Positions 34,059 through 42,092 of a stretch of 64,000 bases of DNA are shown one piece after another. Origin of the DNA: Quadrisphaera sp. RL12-1S. GTDB lineage: Bacteria; Actinomycetota; Actinomycetes; Actinomycetales; Quadrisphaeraceae. Position 1 is the stretch's first letter, and each line of letters begins with the position of its first letter. The notes under the pieces are model-generated. The model was not told where the DNA came from, ran no database searches, and saw only the letters and a program-made list of their open reading frames with translations. The DNA lies in NCBI RefSeq assembly GCF_014270065.1, contig NZ_JACNME010000006.1, forward strand, positions 186,001-250,000, written 5' to 3'. Made by a program: the position numbers and the translations under genes.

Positions 34059-34425
34059 CCTCGGCGAGCCCGCCCGCGTCGAGCGGGTCGGGCAGCACGC
34101 TGGAGCGCGGCACCTCCACCACGTCGCCGGCGAGGTCGCGCAGACGCACCGAGCGCGCCCCCACGGCCTGCACGGTCCACGGCTGCTGCCTCCCGGCGCG
34201 CACCACGGTGGCGCCGGGCGCGGGCAGGTGCCCCTCCACGCCGGCGGCGTGCACCACGTGCAGCGCCGTGGACGCCGCCGCGTCGGCGGCGAGCGCGGCA
34301 GCGTCCTCCGCGTCAGCCGCCGACGGCACCGCGAGGGTCAGCAGCACGGTCACCAGGCGCAGCTCACCGCGCCCGCCAGGCAGGTCGCCGTCGTCGTCCA
34401 CGGTCCCCACGGTGGCACGCGCCAC
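34051..34425 (-). CDS. Small protein of unknown function
   Basis: 124 residues, mostly beta-like with a helical Ala/Asp-rich stretch (about 33-55). The strand pattern LHVVHAAGVEGHLPAPGATVVRAG and the motif ARSVRLRDLAGDVVEVPRSSVLPD near the C-terminus look like a small beta-barrel. No family is recognised. It overlaps the PAP2-like gene by eight bases and follows the lyase gene by 13 bases, so these genes may be one transcript. Confidence 0.6.
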   Translation of the reverse strand: MARATVGTVDDDGDLPGGRGELRLVTVLLTLAVPSAADAEDAAALAADAAASTALHVVHAAGVEGHLPAPGATVVRAGRQQPWTVQAVGARSVRLRDLAGDVVEVPRSSVLPDPLDAGGLAEGA

Positions 34426-34438
34426 CGACAGCGGGCGC

Positions 34439-35290
34439 TCAGCCGGCGGAGACCAGGCCCAGCGCCGCGCCGAGGCCCATGATCTTGCGGGCGCGGCCCA
34501 GGCGCGGGAGGTCGGAGCCGTCGCGGACCACGCGGCCGCGGGCCTCGAAGTCGGCGAGGAAGTCCTGCGCCCACGCGATGTCGGACTGCGTGGGGCTGAT
34601 GACCTCGTTGATCACGGGCACCTGCTCCGTCTGCAGGCAGAGCTTGCCCGTCAGCCCGAGGGCCACCGTGAGCGCCGACTGCTCGCGCAGCACGGCGTGG
34701 CTCGAGCCCACCGTCGGGCCGTCGATGGGCCCGGGCAGACCGCCGATGCGGCTGGCCACCACGAGGCGGGAGCGCGGGTAGGCCATCGCGAGGTCGTCGG
34801 CGGCGGTGCCGGTGTCGCGGCGGTAGTCACCGCTGCCGAAGGCCAGGCGGAACGCCCCGCGGGCGCGGGCGATGCGCACCGACTCCTCGATGCCGAGGGC
34901 CGACTCGACCAGGGCGATGACCGGCAGGGACCCGCCGAGCCGGTCGAACGTCTCCGTGACGTGCTCGGGGGCCTCGGTCTTGGCGAGCATGACGCCGGCC
35001 AGGCCCCCGCCCTCGGCGGCGGCGTGGGCGAGCTCGCGGACGTCGTCCTCCCAGAACGCGGTGGTGCGGTCGTTGATGCGCACCCAGGCGCTGTGACCGC
35101 TGGACCCGAGCCACTCGATGACGCCCTGGCGCGCCTGGGCCTTGTTGGCCGGGTCGACCGCGTCCTCGACGTCGAGGATGACCTGGTCGGCGCGGGAGCG
35201 GGCCGCGGGCTCGAAGTCGTCGGGGCGGCCGGCGTTGACGAGGAGCCAGGAGCGGGCGATCTGGGCGTCCACGCCTCGGGTCTTGGACAT
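34439..35290 (-). CDS. HpcH/HpaI aldolase family, CitE-like lyase
   Basis: A 283-residue TIM-barrel lyase related to the citrate lyase beta subunit CitE and to malyl/citramalyl-CoA lyases. Blocks seen are RSWLLVNAGRPDDFEPAA near the start, VILDVEDAVDPANKAQAR with two metal-binding acids (about 38-52), VRINDRTTAFWEDD, and VIALVESALGIEESVRIA where Glu binds Mg2+. It would cleave or form a C-C bond in a CoA thioester. Partners citD and citF are absent, so true citrate fermentation is unlikely. AGGAG precedes the ATG at 35290. Confidence 0.9.
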   Translation of the reverse strand: MSKTRGVDAQIARSWLLVNAGRPDDFEPAARSRADQVILDVEDAVDPANKAQARQGVIEWLGSSGHSAWVRINDRTTAFWEDDVRELAHAAAEGGGLAGVMLAKTEAPEHVTETFDRLGGSLPVIALVESALGIEESVRIARARGAFRLAFGSGDYRRDTGTAADDLAMAYPRSRLVVASRIGGLPGPIDGPTVGSSHAVLREQSALTVALGLTGKLCLQTEQVPVINEVISPTQSDIAWAQDFLADFEARGRVVRDGSDLPRLGRARKIMGLGAALGLVSAG

Positions 35291-35463
35291 GGGGGCTGCT
35301 CCTGGGGTGGGGCGCGGCGCGTCCGGGCGCGGCGGTGCGGTCAGCGGATCACCTCGAGTCCTACCACGCGCGGCTGTCACCCACCGCACCGCCGCCGCGC
35401 CCGCGGAGACGGGCGTCACGCGGGCGCGGCGGCGCGGGTGGCGTCAGGCGGCCTCGGGCTGCC

Positions 35464-35892
35464 TCAGGCGGCGCGACGGGCGCCGGTGAACGCCCAGGCG
35501 GCCAGCCAGACGGTGACGACGGTGGTGATGACCGCCCCGGGGACGTGGATGGCGAGGCTGGTGTGGTCGCCGGTCCACGCCTGCGCGAAGCCGATGAGGA
35601 ACGACAGCACAGCGAGCCCGGTGGGCCAGGCGGGGCCGCGGGTCGCGCGCTGGAGCAGGAAGGCCGCGACCACCACGAGGCCCTGCACCACGTGCAGGGC
35701 GACGGCGCCCCCGGCGTGGAGCTCCTCGACGCCCTCGCTGCCGGTGAGCAGCTGCCCCGCGGTGAGGTACTGCGCGAGCAGCACCAGCACCGACAGGGCG
35801 GTGGTGGCCTGCAGCAGGCGCAGGGCGCCGGTGGGCGCGGCGGTGCGCCCGGAGGCGCGGGTGGTGCTGGTGCGCGTGGAGCTCGAGCTCAC
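35464..35892 (-). CDS. Four-helix membrane protein (DUF6220-like)
   Basis: 142 residues with a Ser/Thr-rich cytoplasmic N-terminus and four membrane helices (about 28-48, 63-82, 93-110, 115-135). The second contains GAVALHVVQGLVVVAAFLLQ and the third-fourth loop TGDHTSLAIHVPGAV. The two His in helices two and four are reminiscent of small heme-binding or DoxX-like proteins. The family assignment is tentative. GTG start at 35892 with GAGAGGGG upstream. Confidence 0.65.
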   Translation of the reverse strand: MSSSSTRTSTTRASGRTAAPTGALRLLQATTALSVLVLLAQYLTAGQLLTGSEGVEELHAGGAVALHVVQGLVVVAAFLLQRATRGPAWPTGLAVLSFLIGFAQAWTGDHTSLAIHVPGAVITTVVTVWLAAWAFTGARRAA

Positions 35893-36174
35893 GGGGGCCC
35901 CTCTCGGCGTCGCCCGGTGGGCGATGACTACGACGACACGAGTAGTAGTGGAAGTCTTGACGACCACAGTAGGTGGCCCGCGGGGGGCTGGCGAGGCCGC
36001 CGCGCTGGGAACACCCCAGCGGGTCAGGCCTCTCCACGGTGCGGCCCGGCGGGCGGTCCAGCACGGTGGGCGCACCGGGCGCAGCGCACCGCACAGACGG
36101 CGTTCAGGAGCCCGGCGGTCCGCGGCCCCGGCGACCCGGCTCAAGATCCACGGGGGTCGTGCCGATGCCTGGGC

Positions 36175-36408
36175 ATGGCCGCCACCCTCGCCGCGCACGT
36201 CGACCGCTGGGCCCACGAGATCGTGGCCGCCGGGACGCCCGTGGCGGTGCACCCCGACCACGGCGCGAGCCTGGCGCAGGTGTGCCGCGGCGAGCACGCC
36301 GGCGACCTCCCGCGGGCCCTGGTGGCCGTGGCCCGCCGCCTGCCCGAGGGCGACCTCGCCTCCCTCGAGGCGCGCCTGGCGCGCAGCATCGCCCGCGCCT
36401 CCGCCTGA
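36175..36408 (+). CDS. Small hypothetical protein (77 residues)
   Basis: A short helical protein with AHVDRWAHEIVAAG at residues 8-20, an internal HPDHGASLAQVCRGEH segment with three His and one Cys, and a C-terminal Arg/Ala-rich helix. Coding is supported by codon position bias and an ATG at the correct place, but the ribosome-binding site is weak. It lies upstream of rtcB on the same strand, with 139 bp between. No family is recognised. Confidence 0.5.
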   Translation: MAATLAAHVDRWAHEIVAAGTPVAVHPDHGASLAQVCRGEHAGDLPRALVAVARRLPEGDLASLEARLARSIARASA

Positions 36409-36547
36409 CGCCCCTCCCCCCTCTCCCCGTCCCTCTCCCCGCGCTCGCCGCGGAGGGTGCGGGCAGGACGAGGAGGACGACGACGGCGCGGGCCCCGCCC
36501 GCCGTCGGTGACCCAAAAGCCGTTGCGCCGCCCCGCACGATGGAGGG

Positions 36548-37723
36548 GTGGAGAAGATCAACGACAGGCTGCTGTCCTGGGCCTCGATCCTCGAGGAGGA
36601 GACCAGGGCGCAGGCCCTCGCGACGTCCCGCATGCCCTTCGTGTTCCCGCACGTGGCCCTCATGCCCGACGCGCACCTCGGCAAGGGAGCCACCGTCGGC
36701 TCCGTCATTCCGACCGAGCGCTCCCTCATCCCCGCCGCCGTGGGAGTTGATGTCGGGTGCGGCATGGACGCGGTGCTCACGCCGCTGGTGGCTGACGACC
36801 TGCGCGCCCGCGGACCGCTCGCCCCGCTGCGCGAGGCGATCGCAGCTGCCGTCCCCCTGTCGGCGGGTCGCTACAATGACCGGCTGACGACGACGGCGGC
36901 CGCCCGCGCCACCGCGCTGGAGGCGCTCGCCGAGCAGGCGCGCTTCGACCCGAGCGCCACGGCCGGCAACTGGCGGCTGCAGCTGGGCTCGCTGGGGTCC
37001 GGCAACCACTTCATCGAGGTCTCCCTCGACGAGGCCGAGCGCGTCTGGGTGTTCCTGCACTCGGGCTCGCGCGGCGTCGGCAACAAGATCGCGCAGCGGC
37101 ACATCGCCGTCGCTGCCGACCTCTGCGCGACGTGGTGGATCAGCCTGCCCCACCCGGACCTCGCCTACCTCGTGGAGGGCACCGAGGAGTTCTGGGCCTA
37201 CGTGCGCGAGCTGCGGTGGGCCCAGGAGTTCGCGCGGCTCAACCGGGCAGAGATGGTCGACCGGGTGATGACCTGCCTGTCGGAGTTCGCCGGGCGGGAC
37301 CTGGAGCGGCTCGAGGAGGTCTCCTGCCACCACAACTACACCGAGCAGGAGAAGCACTTCGGCCGGACGGTGTGGCTGTCGCGCAAGGGAGCGATCTCCG
37401 CGAAGGAGGGCGAGCTGGGGCTCATCCCGGGCTCGATGGGCGACAGGTCCTACGTCGTGGTCGGCAAGGGGAACCGGGTGGCGCTGAGCAGCGCGCCGCA
37501 CGGCGCCGGCCGGGCGCTGTCGCGGGCGAAGGCCCGGCGGACCTTCACCCAGGAGGACCTCGTCGAGCGGATGGCCGGGGTCGAGTGGGACTCCGCGTCA
37601 CCGGCGTTCCTCGACGAGCACCCGGGCGCCTACAAGCCGATCGACGTGGTCATGGCGGACGCGGCGGACCTCGTGGAGGTCCGTCACGAGCTGCGCCAGG
37701 TCGTCAACGTCAAGGGCGACTAG
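36548..37723 (+). CDS. rtcB: RNA-splicing ligase RtcB
   Basis: A 391-residue GTP- and Mn2+-dependent RNA ligase that joins 2',3'-cyclic phosphate or 3'-phosphate ends to 5'-OH ends. The conserved Cys of GVDVGCGMDA, the SGNHF-type block LGSLGSGNHFIEV, HSGSRGVGNKIAQ and CHHNYTEQE supply Mn2+ ligands. LSSAPHGAGRALSR carries the histidine that is guanylylated. Length is typical of the short RtcB group. The GTG is directly preceded by GGAGGG, too close to be ideal. It is followed by hen1 and pnkp on the same strand after a strong hairpin. Confidence 0.96.
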   Translation: MEKINDRLLSWASILEEETRAQALATSRMPFVFPHVALMPDAHLGKGATVGSVIPTERSLIPAAVGVDVGCGMDAVLTPLVADDLRARGPLAPLREAIAAAVPLSAGRYNDRLTTTAAARATALEALAEQARFDPSATAGNWRLQLGSLGSGNHFIEVSLDEAERVWVFLHSGSRGVGNKIAQRHIAVAADLCATWWISLPHPDLAYLVEGTEEFWAYVRELRWAQEFARLNRAEMVDRVMTCLSEFAGRDLERLEEVSCHHNYTEQEKHFGRTVWLSRKGAISAKEGELGLIPGSMGDRSYVVVGKGNRVALSSAPHGAGRALSRAKARRTFTQEDLVERMAGVEWDSASPAFLDEHPGAYKPIDVVMADAADLVEVRHELRQVVNVKGD

Positions 37724-37728
37724 CCCCT

Positions 37729-37779
37729 CGTGATCATGGGCTTCCCGAGCAGCCACTGCTCGGGAAGCCCATGATCACG
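37729..37779 (+). terminator. 24-bp perfect hairpin of the GTGATCATGG family after rtcB
   Basis: Left arm 37729-37752 and right arm 37756-37779 are perfect complements with a three-base loop. Each arm starts with CGTGATCATGGG and continues TTCCCGAGCAG-like sequence. It begins six bases after the rtcB stop. A third, imperfect copy lies at 37791-37814, immediately before hen1. It could end rtcB transcription or protect its 3' end. Confidence 0.8.
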
Positions 37780-37790
37780 GACGGAGGGTG

Positions 37791-37814
37791 CTTCGGAAGT
37801 CCATGATCACGGGG
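37791..37814 (-). repeat. Imperfect third copy of the GTGATCATGG element
   Basis: In minus orientation it reads CGTGATCATGGACTTCCG, matching the variant in pnkp at 41417 (GATCATGGACTTCC) more closely than the hairpin upstream. It ends 19 bp before the hen1 start. Confidence 0.75.
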
Positions 37815-37832
37815 AGGGGAGAGGATGGGCGG

Positions 37833-39278
37833 GTGCTCCTGACGATCACCGTGACGGCGTCGCCGCCGATGCCGGTGGCGCGCGACCTCGGCTTCCTGCT
37901 GCACAAGCACCCCGACCGGGCGCAGTCCAGCGAGGTGTTCGGCGGCACCGCGCACGTGCTGTGGCCGGAGGCCGACGAGGCCCGGGCCACCGCGGCGCTC
38001 CTGCTCGACGTCGACTCCGCCGCCCTGCAGCGCAGCCGCGGTCGCCGCGAGACCCCGGAGGGCTTCGCGCTGGCCGACCACGTCAACGACCGGCCCTACG
38101 TCGCGTCGTCGCTGCTGGCCGTGGCCCTGGGCAAGGTGTTCAGGACGGCGCTGGCCGGGCGCTGCGACGCCCGCCCGGACCTGCCCGGTGCAGCGCTGCC
38201 GCTGGAGGTGCACGTCCCGTCGCTCGCGAGCCGCGGGGGCGCAGACCTCGTGCGGCGGCTGTTCGCACCGCTGGGCTGGGACGTGGAGGCGCGCGCCGAG
38301 CCGCTCGACCCGCAGGTCCCGGAGTGGGGCGAGTCCCGCGTCGTCGACGTCCACCTGCGCGGCACCCTCCGCCTGGCCGAGGCTCTGGCCCAGCTGTACG
38401 TGCTGCTGCCCGTCCTCGACGACGCCAAGCACTACTGGGTCAGCGCCGACGAGGTGGACAAGCTGGTCCGCGCCGGCGGCGAGTGGCTGCCCGCCCACCC
38501 CGACCGCGAGCTGGTCATGAGCCGCTACCTGCGCCACCAGCGCTCCCTGGTGCGCGACGCCGTCGCCCGCCTCGACGACGTCGAGGGCCTCCCCTCCCCC
38601 GCCCTCGTCGACGACGCCCCCACCCCGCCGGCGACGGCGGACGAGGAGCGCCCCACACCACTGGCGGTGCTGCGCCGCGAGGCCGTGCTCGGGGTGCTGC
38701 GCGAGGTGGGGGCGGCGAGCGTCGTCGACCTGGGCTGCGGCGAGGGCGGCCTCGTGCGCGAGCTGCTGCGCGACCCGCGCTTCACCCGCGTGGTGGGCGC
38801 CGACGTCTCCGCGCGCGAGCTGGAGAAGGCCTCCCGCCGCATCGGGACCGACCGGCTGCCCGACACCGTGGCTGCTCGCCTGCAGCTGCTGCAGACCTCC
38901 GCCACCTACCGCGACGAGCGCCTCGCAGGCGTCGACGCCATCACGCTCGTGGAGGTTGTCGAGCACCTCGACCCACCGCGGCTGCCCGCGCTGGAGCGCA
39001 GCGTCTTCGTGCACGCCCGGCCGCGCACCGTCGTCGTCACCACCCCCAACGCCGAGCACAACGTGCGCTACCCGACCCTCGCGGCAGGGGCCTTCCGGCA
39101 CCCGGACCACCGCTTCGAGTGGACCCGCGCCGAGTTCGAGGCCTGGGCGTCGGAGGTGGCAGAGCGCCGCGGCTACGTCGTCGTCGTGAGGCCGGTGGGG
39201 CAGGACGACGACGAGGTGGGCCCGCCCACGCAGATGGCGGTCTTCACCCGGCGTGAGACCAGCGAGGGAGCAGCATGA
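37833..39278 (+). CDS. hen1: Hen1 RNA 3'-terminal 2'-O-methyltransferase
   Basis: A 481-residue partner of Pnkp that methylates the 2'-OH of the 3'-terminal nucleotide of broken RNA before ligation. Residues 1-240 are the bacterial Hen1 N-terminal domain, known to interact with Pnkp (MLLTITVTASPPMPVARDLGFLLHKHP). The methyltransferase has VVDLGCGEGGLV for SAM, then LVEVVEHLDP and NAEHNVRY with HPDHRFEW, which hold the Glu and His metal ligands of Hen1. GAGAGG eight bases before the GTG supports the start. Its stop overlaps pnkp by ATGA. Confidence 0.95.
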   Translation: MLLTITVTASPPMPVARDLGFLLHKHPDRAQSSEVFGGTAHVLWPEADEARATAALLLDVDSAALQRSRGRRETPEGFALADHVNDRPYVASSLLAVALGKVFRTALAGRCDARPDLPGAALPLEVHVPSLASRGGADLVRRLFAPLGWDVEARAEPLDPQVPEWGESRVVDVHLRGTLRLAEALAQLYVLLPVLDDAKHYWVSADEVDKLVRAGGEWLPAHPDRELVMSRYLRHQRSLVRDAVARLDDVEGLPSPALVDDAPTPPATADEERPTPLAVLRREAVLGVLREVGAASVVDLGCGEGGLVRELLRDPRFTRVVGADVSARELEKASRRIGTDRLPDTVAARLQLLQTSATYRDERLAGVDAITLVEVVEHLDPPRLPALERSVFVHARPRTVVVTTPNAEHNVRYPTLAAGAFRHPDHRFEWTRAEFEAWASEVAERRGYVVVVRPVGQDDDEVGPPTQMAVFTRRETSEGAA

Positions 39279-41923
39279 GCGAGACGGTCCTCGAGGTCCC
39301 GGACCTCAGCCTCGTGGTGCTCGTCGGTGCCAGCGGGTCGGGCAAGTCGACGTTCGCGGCGCAGCACTTCGGGCCGTTCGAGGTGGTCTCCTCCGACCAC
39401 TGCCGCGGGCTCGTCGCCGACGACGTCAACGACCAGGCCGCCACGTCCGACGCCTTCGACGTGCTCCACCACATCGCGGGGGTGCGCCTGCGCCGCGGCA
39501 ACCTCACCGTGGTGGACGCGACCAACGTCCAGCCCGACGCGCGCCGCCAGCTCGTGGCGCTGGCCCGCGATCACGACGTGCTGCCCGTGGCCATCGTGCT
39601 CGACCTGCCGGAGCGGGTCTGCCTCGACCGCAACGCCGCCCGCGCCGACCGCGACTTCGGCGGGCACGTCGTCACGCGCCAGCGCGACGCGCTGCGCCGG
39701 TCGCTGCGGTCCCTGCGCCGCGAGGGGTTCCGCACGGTGCACGTGCTGAGCTCGGTGGAGGAGGTGGCGGCCGCGCGGGTCGTGCGCACGCCGCTGCGCT
39801 CCGACAGGCGGAACGAGCACGGGCCGTTCGACGTCATCGGTGACGTGCACGGCTGCCGCTCGGAGCTGGAGACCCTGCTCGGCACGCTCGGCTACGAGCT
39901 GGTCCGCGACGAGCTCGGCCGTCCCGTCGACGCCGCGCACCCGCAGGGCCGGCGCGCGGTGTTCCTCGGCGACCTCGTCGACCGCGGTCCGGACACCCCC
40001 GGCGTGCTGCGCCTCGTCATGGGCATGGTCGAGGCGGGGCACGCGCTCGCCGTCCCCGGCAACCACGAGGCCAAGCTCGTCCGCGCGCTCGACGGGCGCG
40101 ACGTGACCGTCAGCCACGGCCTGGAGACCACGCTCGCCCAGATCGCCGCCATCGAGGACGACGACGAGCGACGCGCGTTCCGCGAGCGCGTCCGCGGCTT
40201 CGCCGACGGGCTCGTCAGCCACCTCGTGCTGGACGACGGCAAGCTCGTCGTGGCGCACGCGGGGCTGAAGGAGAGCTACCACAACCGCGCGTCGGGGCGG
40301 GTGCGCAGCTTCGCGCTGTACGGCGACACCACGGGTGAGTCCGACGAGTTCGGGCTGCCGGTGCGGCTGGACTGGGCGCGCGACTACCGCGGCCGGGCGA
40401 CCGTGCTCTACGGGCACGTGCCGACGCCGGAGCTGGAGTGGGTCAACGGCACGCTGTGCCTGGACACGGGCGTGGTGTTCGGCGGGACGCTGTCAGCGCT
40501 GCGGTGGCCGGAGCGCGAGACCGTGCAGGTGCCGGCGGAGGCGGTGCACTACGAGCCGGTGCGCCCCCTGGTGGCCGAGGTCCCGGTGCGGGACGACGAC
40601 GACCTCTCGCTCACCGACGTCGTCTCCGCCGACGGCGCGGGCCGCGGCGTGGAGACGCGGCTGGCGGGGCGGGTGGCCGTCGCGGCGGAGCAGGCGGCGG
40701 GGGCGCTGGAGGTGATGAGCCGGTTCGCGGTGGACCCGCACCTGCTCTGGTACCTGCCCGCGACCATGGCGCCCGCCGGCGGCTGGGCGGAGGCGCCCGA
40801 CCTGCTGGAGCACCCGCAGGCGGCGTTCGAGGCGTACCGGAAGGCGGGCGTCACCGACCTGCTGTGCGAGGAGAAGCACATGGGGTCGCGGGCGGTGGTG
40901 CTCGTGGCGCGCTCGCGCGACGGGCTCGCGCCGTGGTCGCAGGCCGGCGGGGTGGTCCACACGCGCACCGGGCGGTCGTTCTTCGGCGAGGAGCTGACGG
41001 TGGCGCTGCTCGACGGCGTGCGGGCTGCGGCCGAGCGGGCGGGTCTGTGGGACGAGCTCTGCGGTCCCGCCGGCGGGGACGGGAGCGGCGGCGCTGACCA
41101 GTGGCTGCTGCTCGACGCCGAGCTGCTGCCGTGGTCGGCGAAGGCCGAGGAGCTGCTGCGCACCCAGTACGCCGCGGTCGGCGCGGCAGCGAGGGCTGCG
41201 CTGCCCGCCGCCGTCGTCGTCCTGGAGCAGTCGGCGGCACGGGGGCTCGACGTGGGGGCGCTGCTGGAGCGGACCCGCCAGCGCGAGGTGGACGCGGCGG
41301 CGTTCACCGAGGCCTACCGCCGGTACGTGTGGCCGACCGGGGTGGCCGAGGGGCGGCTCGACGGGGTGCAGCTGGCCCCCTTCCAGCTGCTCGCCGCTTC
41401 TTCCTCCCCCTCCCCGGACCGTGATCATGGACTTCCCGCACACGCCCAGACCTTCGGCGACCGCGACCACGGCTGGCACCTGGCGGTGGCCGACCGGCTG
41501 GTCGAGGCGGATCCGGAGCTGTTCCGCACCACCCGGCGCCACCGCGTCGACGCCGCGGACGCGGCGTCCTGCGAGGCCGGCACCGCCTGGTGGACCGACC
41601 TCACCGGCGCTGGCGGTGAGGGGATGGTGGTCAAGCCGTTCGCGGGCGCGGCGCTGCGCGGGCCGAAGGGCGTGGTGCAGCCGGGGATGAAGGTGCGCGG
41701 CGCGGAGTACCTGCGGATCATCTACGGCCCGGGGTACCTCCGTGACCTGGAGCGGCTCAAGCAGCGCCAGCTCGGACGCAAGCGCAGCCTGGCGCTGCGC
41801 GAGCACGCGCTCGGCGTGGAGTCGCTGGCGCGCCTGGCCGACGGCGAGCCGCTGTGGCGCGTCCACGAGGCGGTGTTCGCGGTGCTGGCGCTGGAGTCCG
41901 AGCCCGTGGACCCCCGCCTCTGA
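39275..41923 (+). CDS. pnkp: Polynucleotide kinase-phosphatase-ligase (bacterial Pnkp)
   Basis: An 882-residue RNA end-healing and sealing enzyme that works with Hen1. The N-terminal kinase has the P-loop GASGSGKST (about 16-24). The central binuclear metallophosphatase has GDVHGC, GDLVDRGPD, GNHE and VAHAG. The C-terminal ATP-grasp/ligase domain has the adenylated Lys534 in CEEKHMGS, with further ligase motifs after 580 (LDAELLPW) and GEGMVVKP near 780. A GTGATCATGG-type element lies in frame at 41417-41438. It encodes an extra DRDHG (715-719) just before the conserved DRDHGWHL (729-736) and lengthens a loop. Confidence 0.96.
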   Translation: MSETVLEVPDLSLVVLVGASGSGKSTFAAQHFGPFEVVSSDHCRGLVADDVNDQAATSDAFDVLHHIAGVRLRRGNLTVVDATNVQPDARRQLVALARDHDVLPVAIVLDLPERVCLDRNAARADRDFGGHVVTRQRDALRRSLRSLRREGFRTVHVLSSVEEVAAARVVRTPLRSDRRNEHGPFDVIGDVHGCRSELETLLGTLGYELVRDELGRPVDAAHPQGRRAVFLGDLVDRGPDTPGVLRLVMGMVEAGHALAVPGNHEAKLVRALDGRDVTVSHGLETTLAQIAAIEDDDERRAFRERVRGFADGLVSHLVLDDGKLVVAHAGLKESYHNRASGRVRSFALYGDTTGESDEFGLPVRLDWARDYRGRATVLYGHVPTPELEWVNGTLCLDTGVVFGGTLSALRWPERETVQVPAEAVHYEPVRPLVAEVPVRDDDDLSLTDVVSADGAGRGVETRLAGRVAVAAEQAAGALEVMSRFAVDPHLLWYLPATMAPAGGWAEAPDLLEHPQAAFEAYRKAGVTDLLCEEKHMGSRAVVLVARSRDGLAPWSQAGGVVHTRTGRSFFGEELTVALLDGVRAAAERAGLWDELCGPAGGDGSGGADQWLLLDAELLPWSAKAEELLRTQYAAVGAAARAALPAAVVVLEQSAARGLDVGALLERTRQREVDAAAFTEAYRRYVWPTGVAEGRLDGVQLAPFQLLAASSSPSPDRDHGLPAHAQTFGDRDHGWHLAVADRLVEADPELFRTTRRHRVDAADAASCEAGTAWWTDLTGAGGEGMVVKPFAGAALRGPKGVVQPGMKVRGAEYLRIIYGPGYLRDLERLKQRQLGRKRSLALREHALGVESLARLADGEPLWRVHEAVFAVLALESEPVDPRL
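41417..41438 (+). repeat. GTGATCATGG element inside the pnkp reading frame
   Basis: GACCGTGATCATGGACTTCC matches the copy at 37791-37814 (reverse complement). It is read in frame, giving DRDHGLP in Pnkp, and adds about 14 residues relative to the usual loop before DRDHxWHL. Confidence 0.8.
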
Positions 41924-41979
41924 CCCCGCTCCCCCTCCCCCGCACGATCAAGCACCTGCGCGCCACCTCGGTGGGGAGC

Positions 41980-42053
41980 CTCAGCACCGGTGGGCAGCCT
42001 GGCGTCCGCTTCCTCGACGGGAACCGGCACCCAGCCTGCCCACCGGACCTGAG
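41980..42053. repeat. Imperfect 23-bp inverted repeat
   Basis: The arms are 41980-42002 and 42031-42053. The inner 16 bp (CCGGTGGGCAG then CTGG) have one mismatch, and a CTCAG/CTGAG block extends it outward. It lies between pnkp and the SDR on the same strand and may be a terminator. Confidence 0.5.
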
Positions 42054-42092
42054 CCCGTGCCGTCGACGGCCGGGCAGCGGGAGGATGCCGGC

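Noticed and set aside
35927-35946. ACTAC...GTAGT spaced dyad upstream of the four-helix membrane gene
   Set aside because: Only five-base half-sites match and no cognate regulator gene is adjacent. It is too weak to call an operator.
33419-36511. 1030-codon open frame on the plus strand
   Set aside because: It crosses at least four real minus-strand genes and two intergenic regions, and its translation is low-complexity Pro/Arg/Ala. It is a GC artefact.
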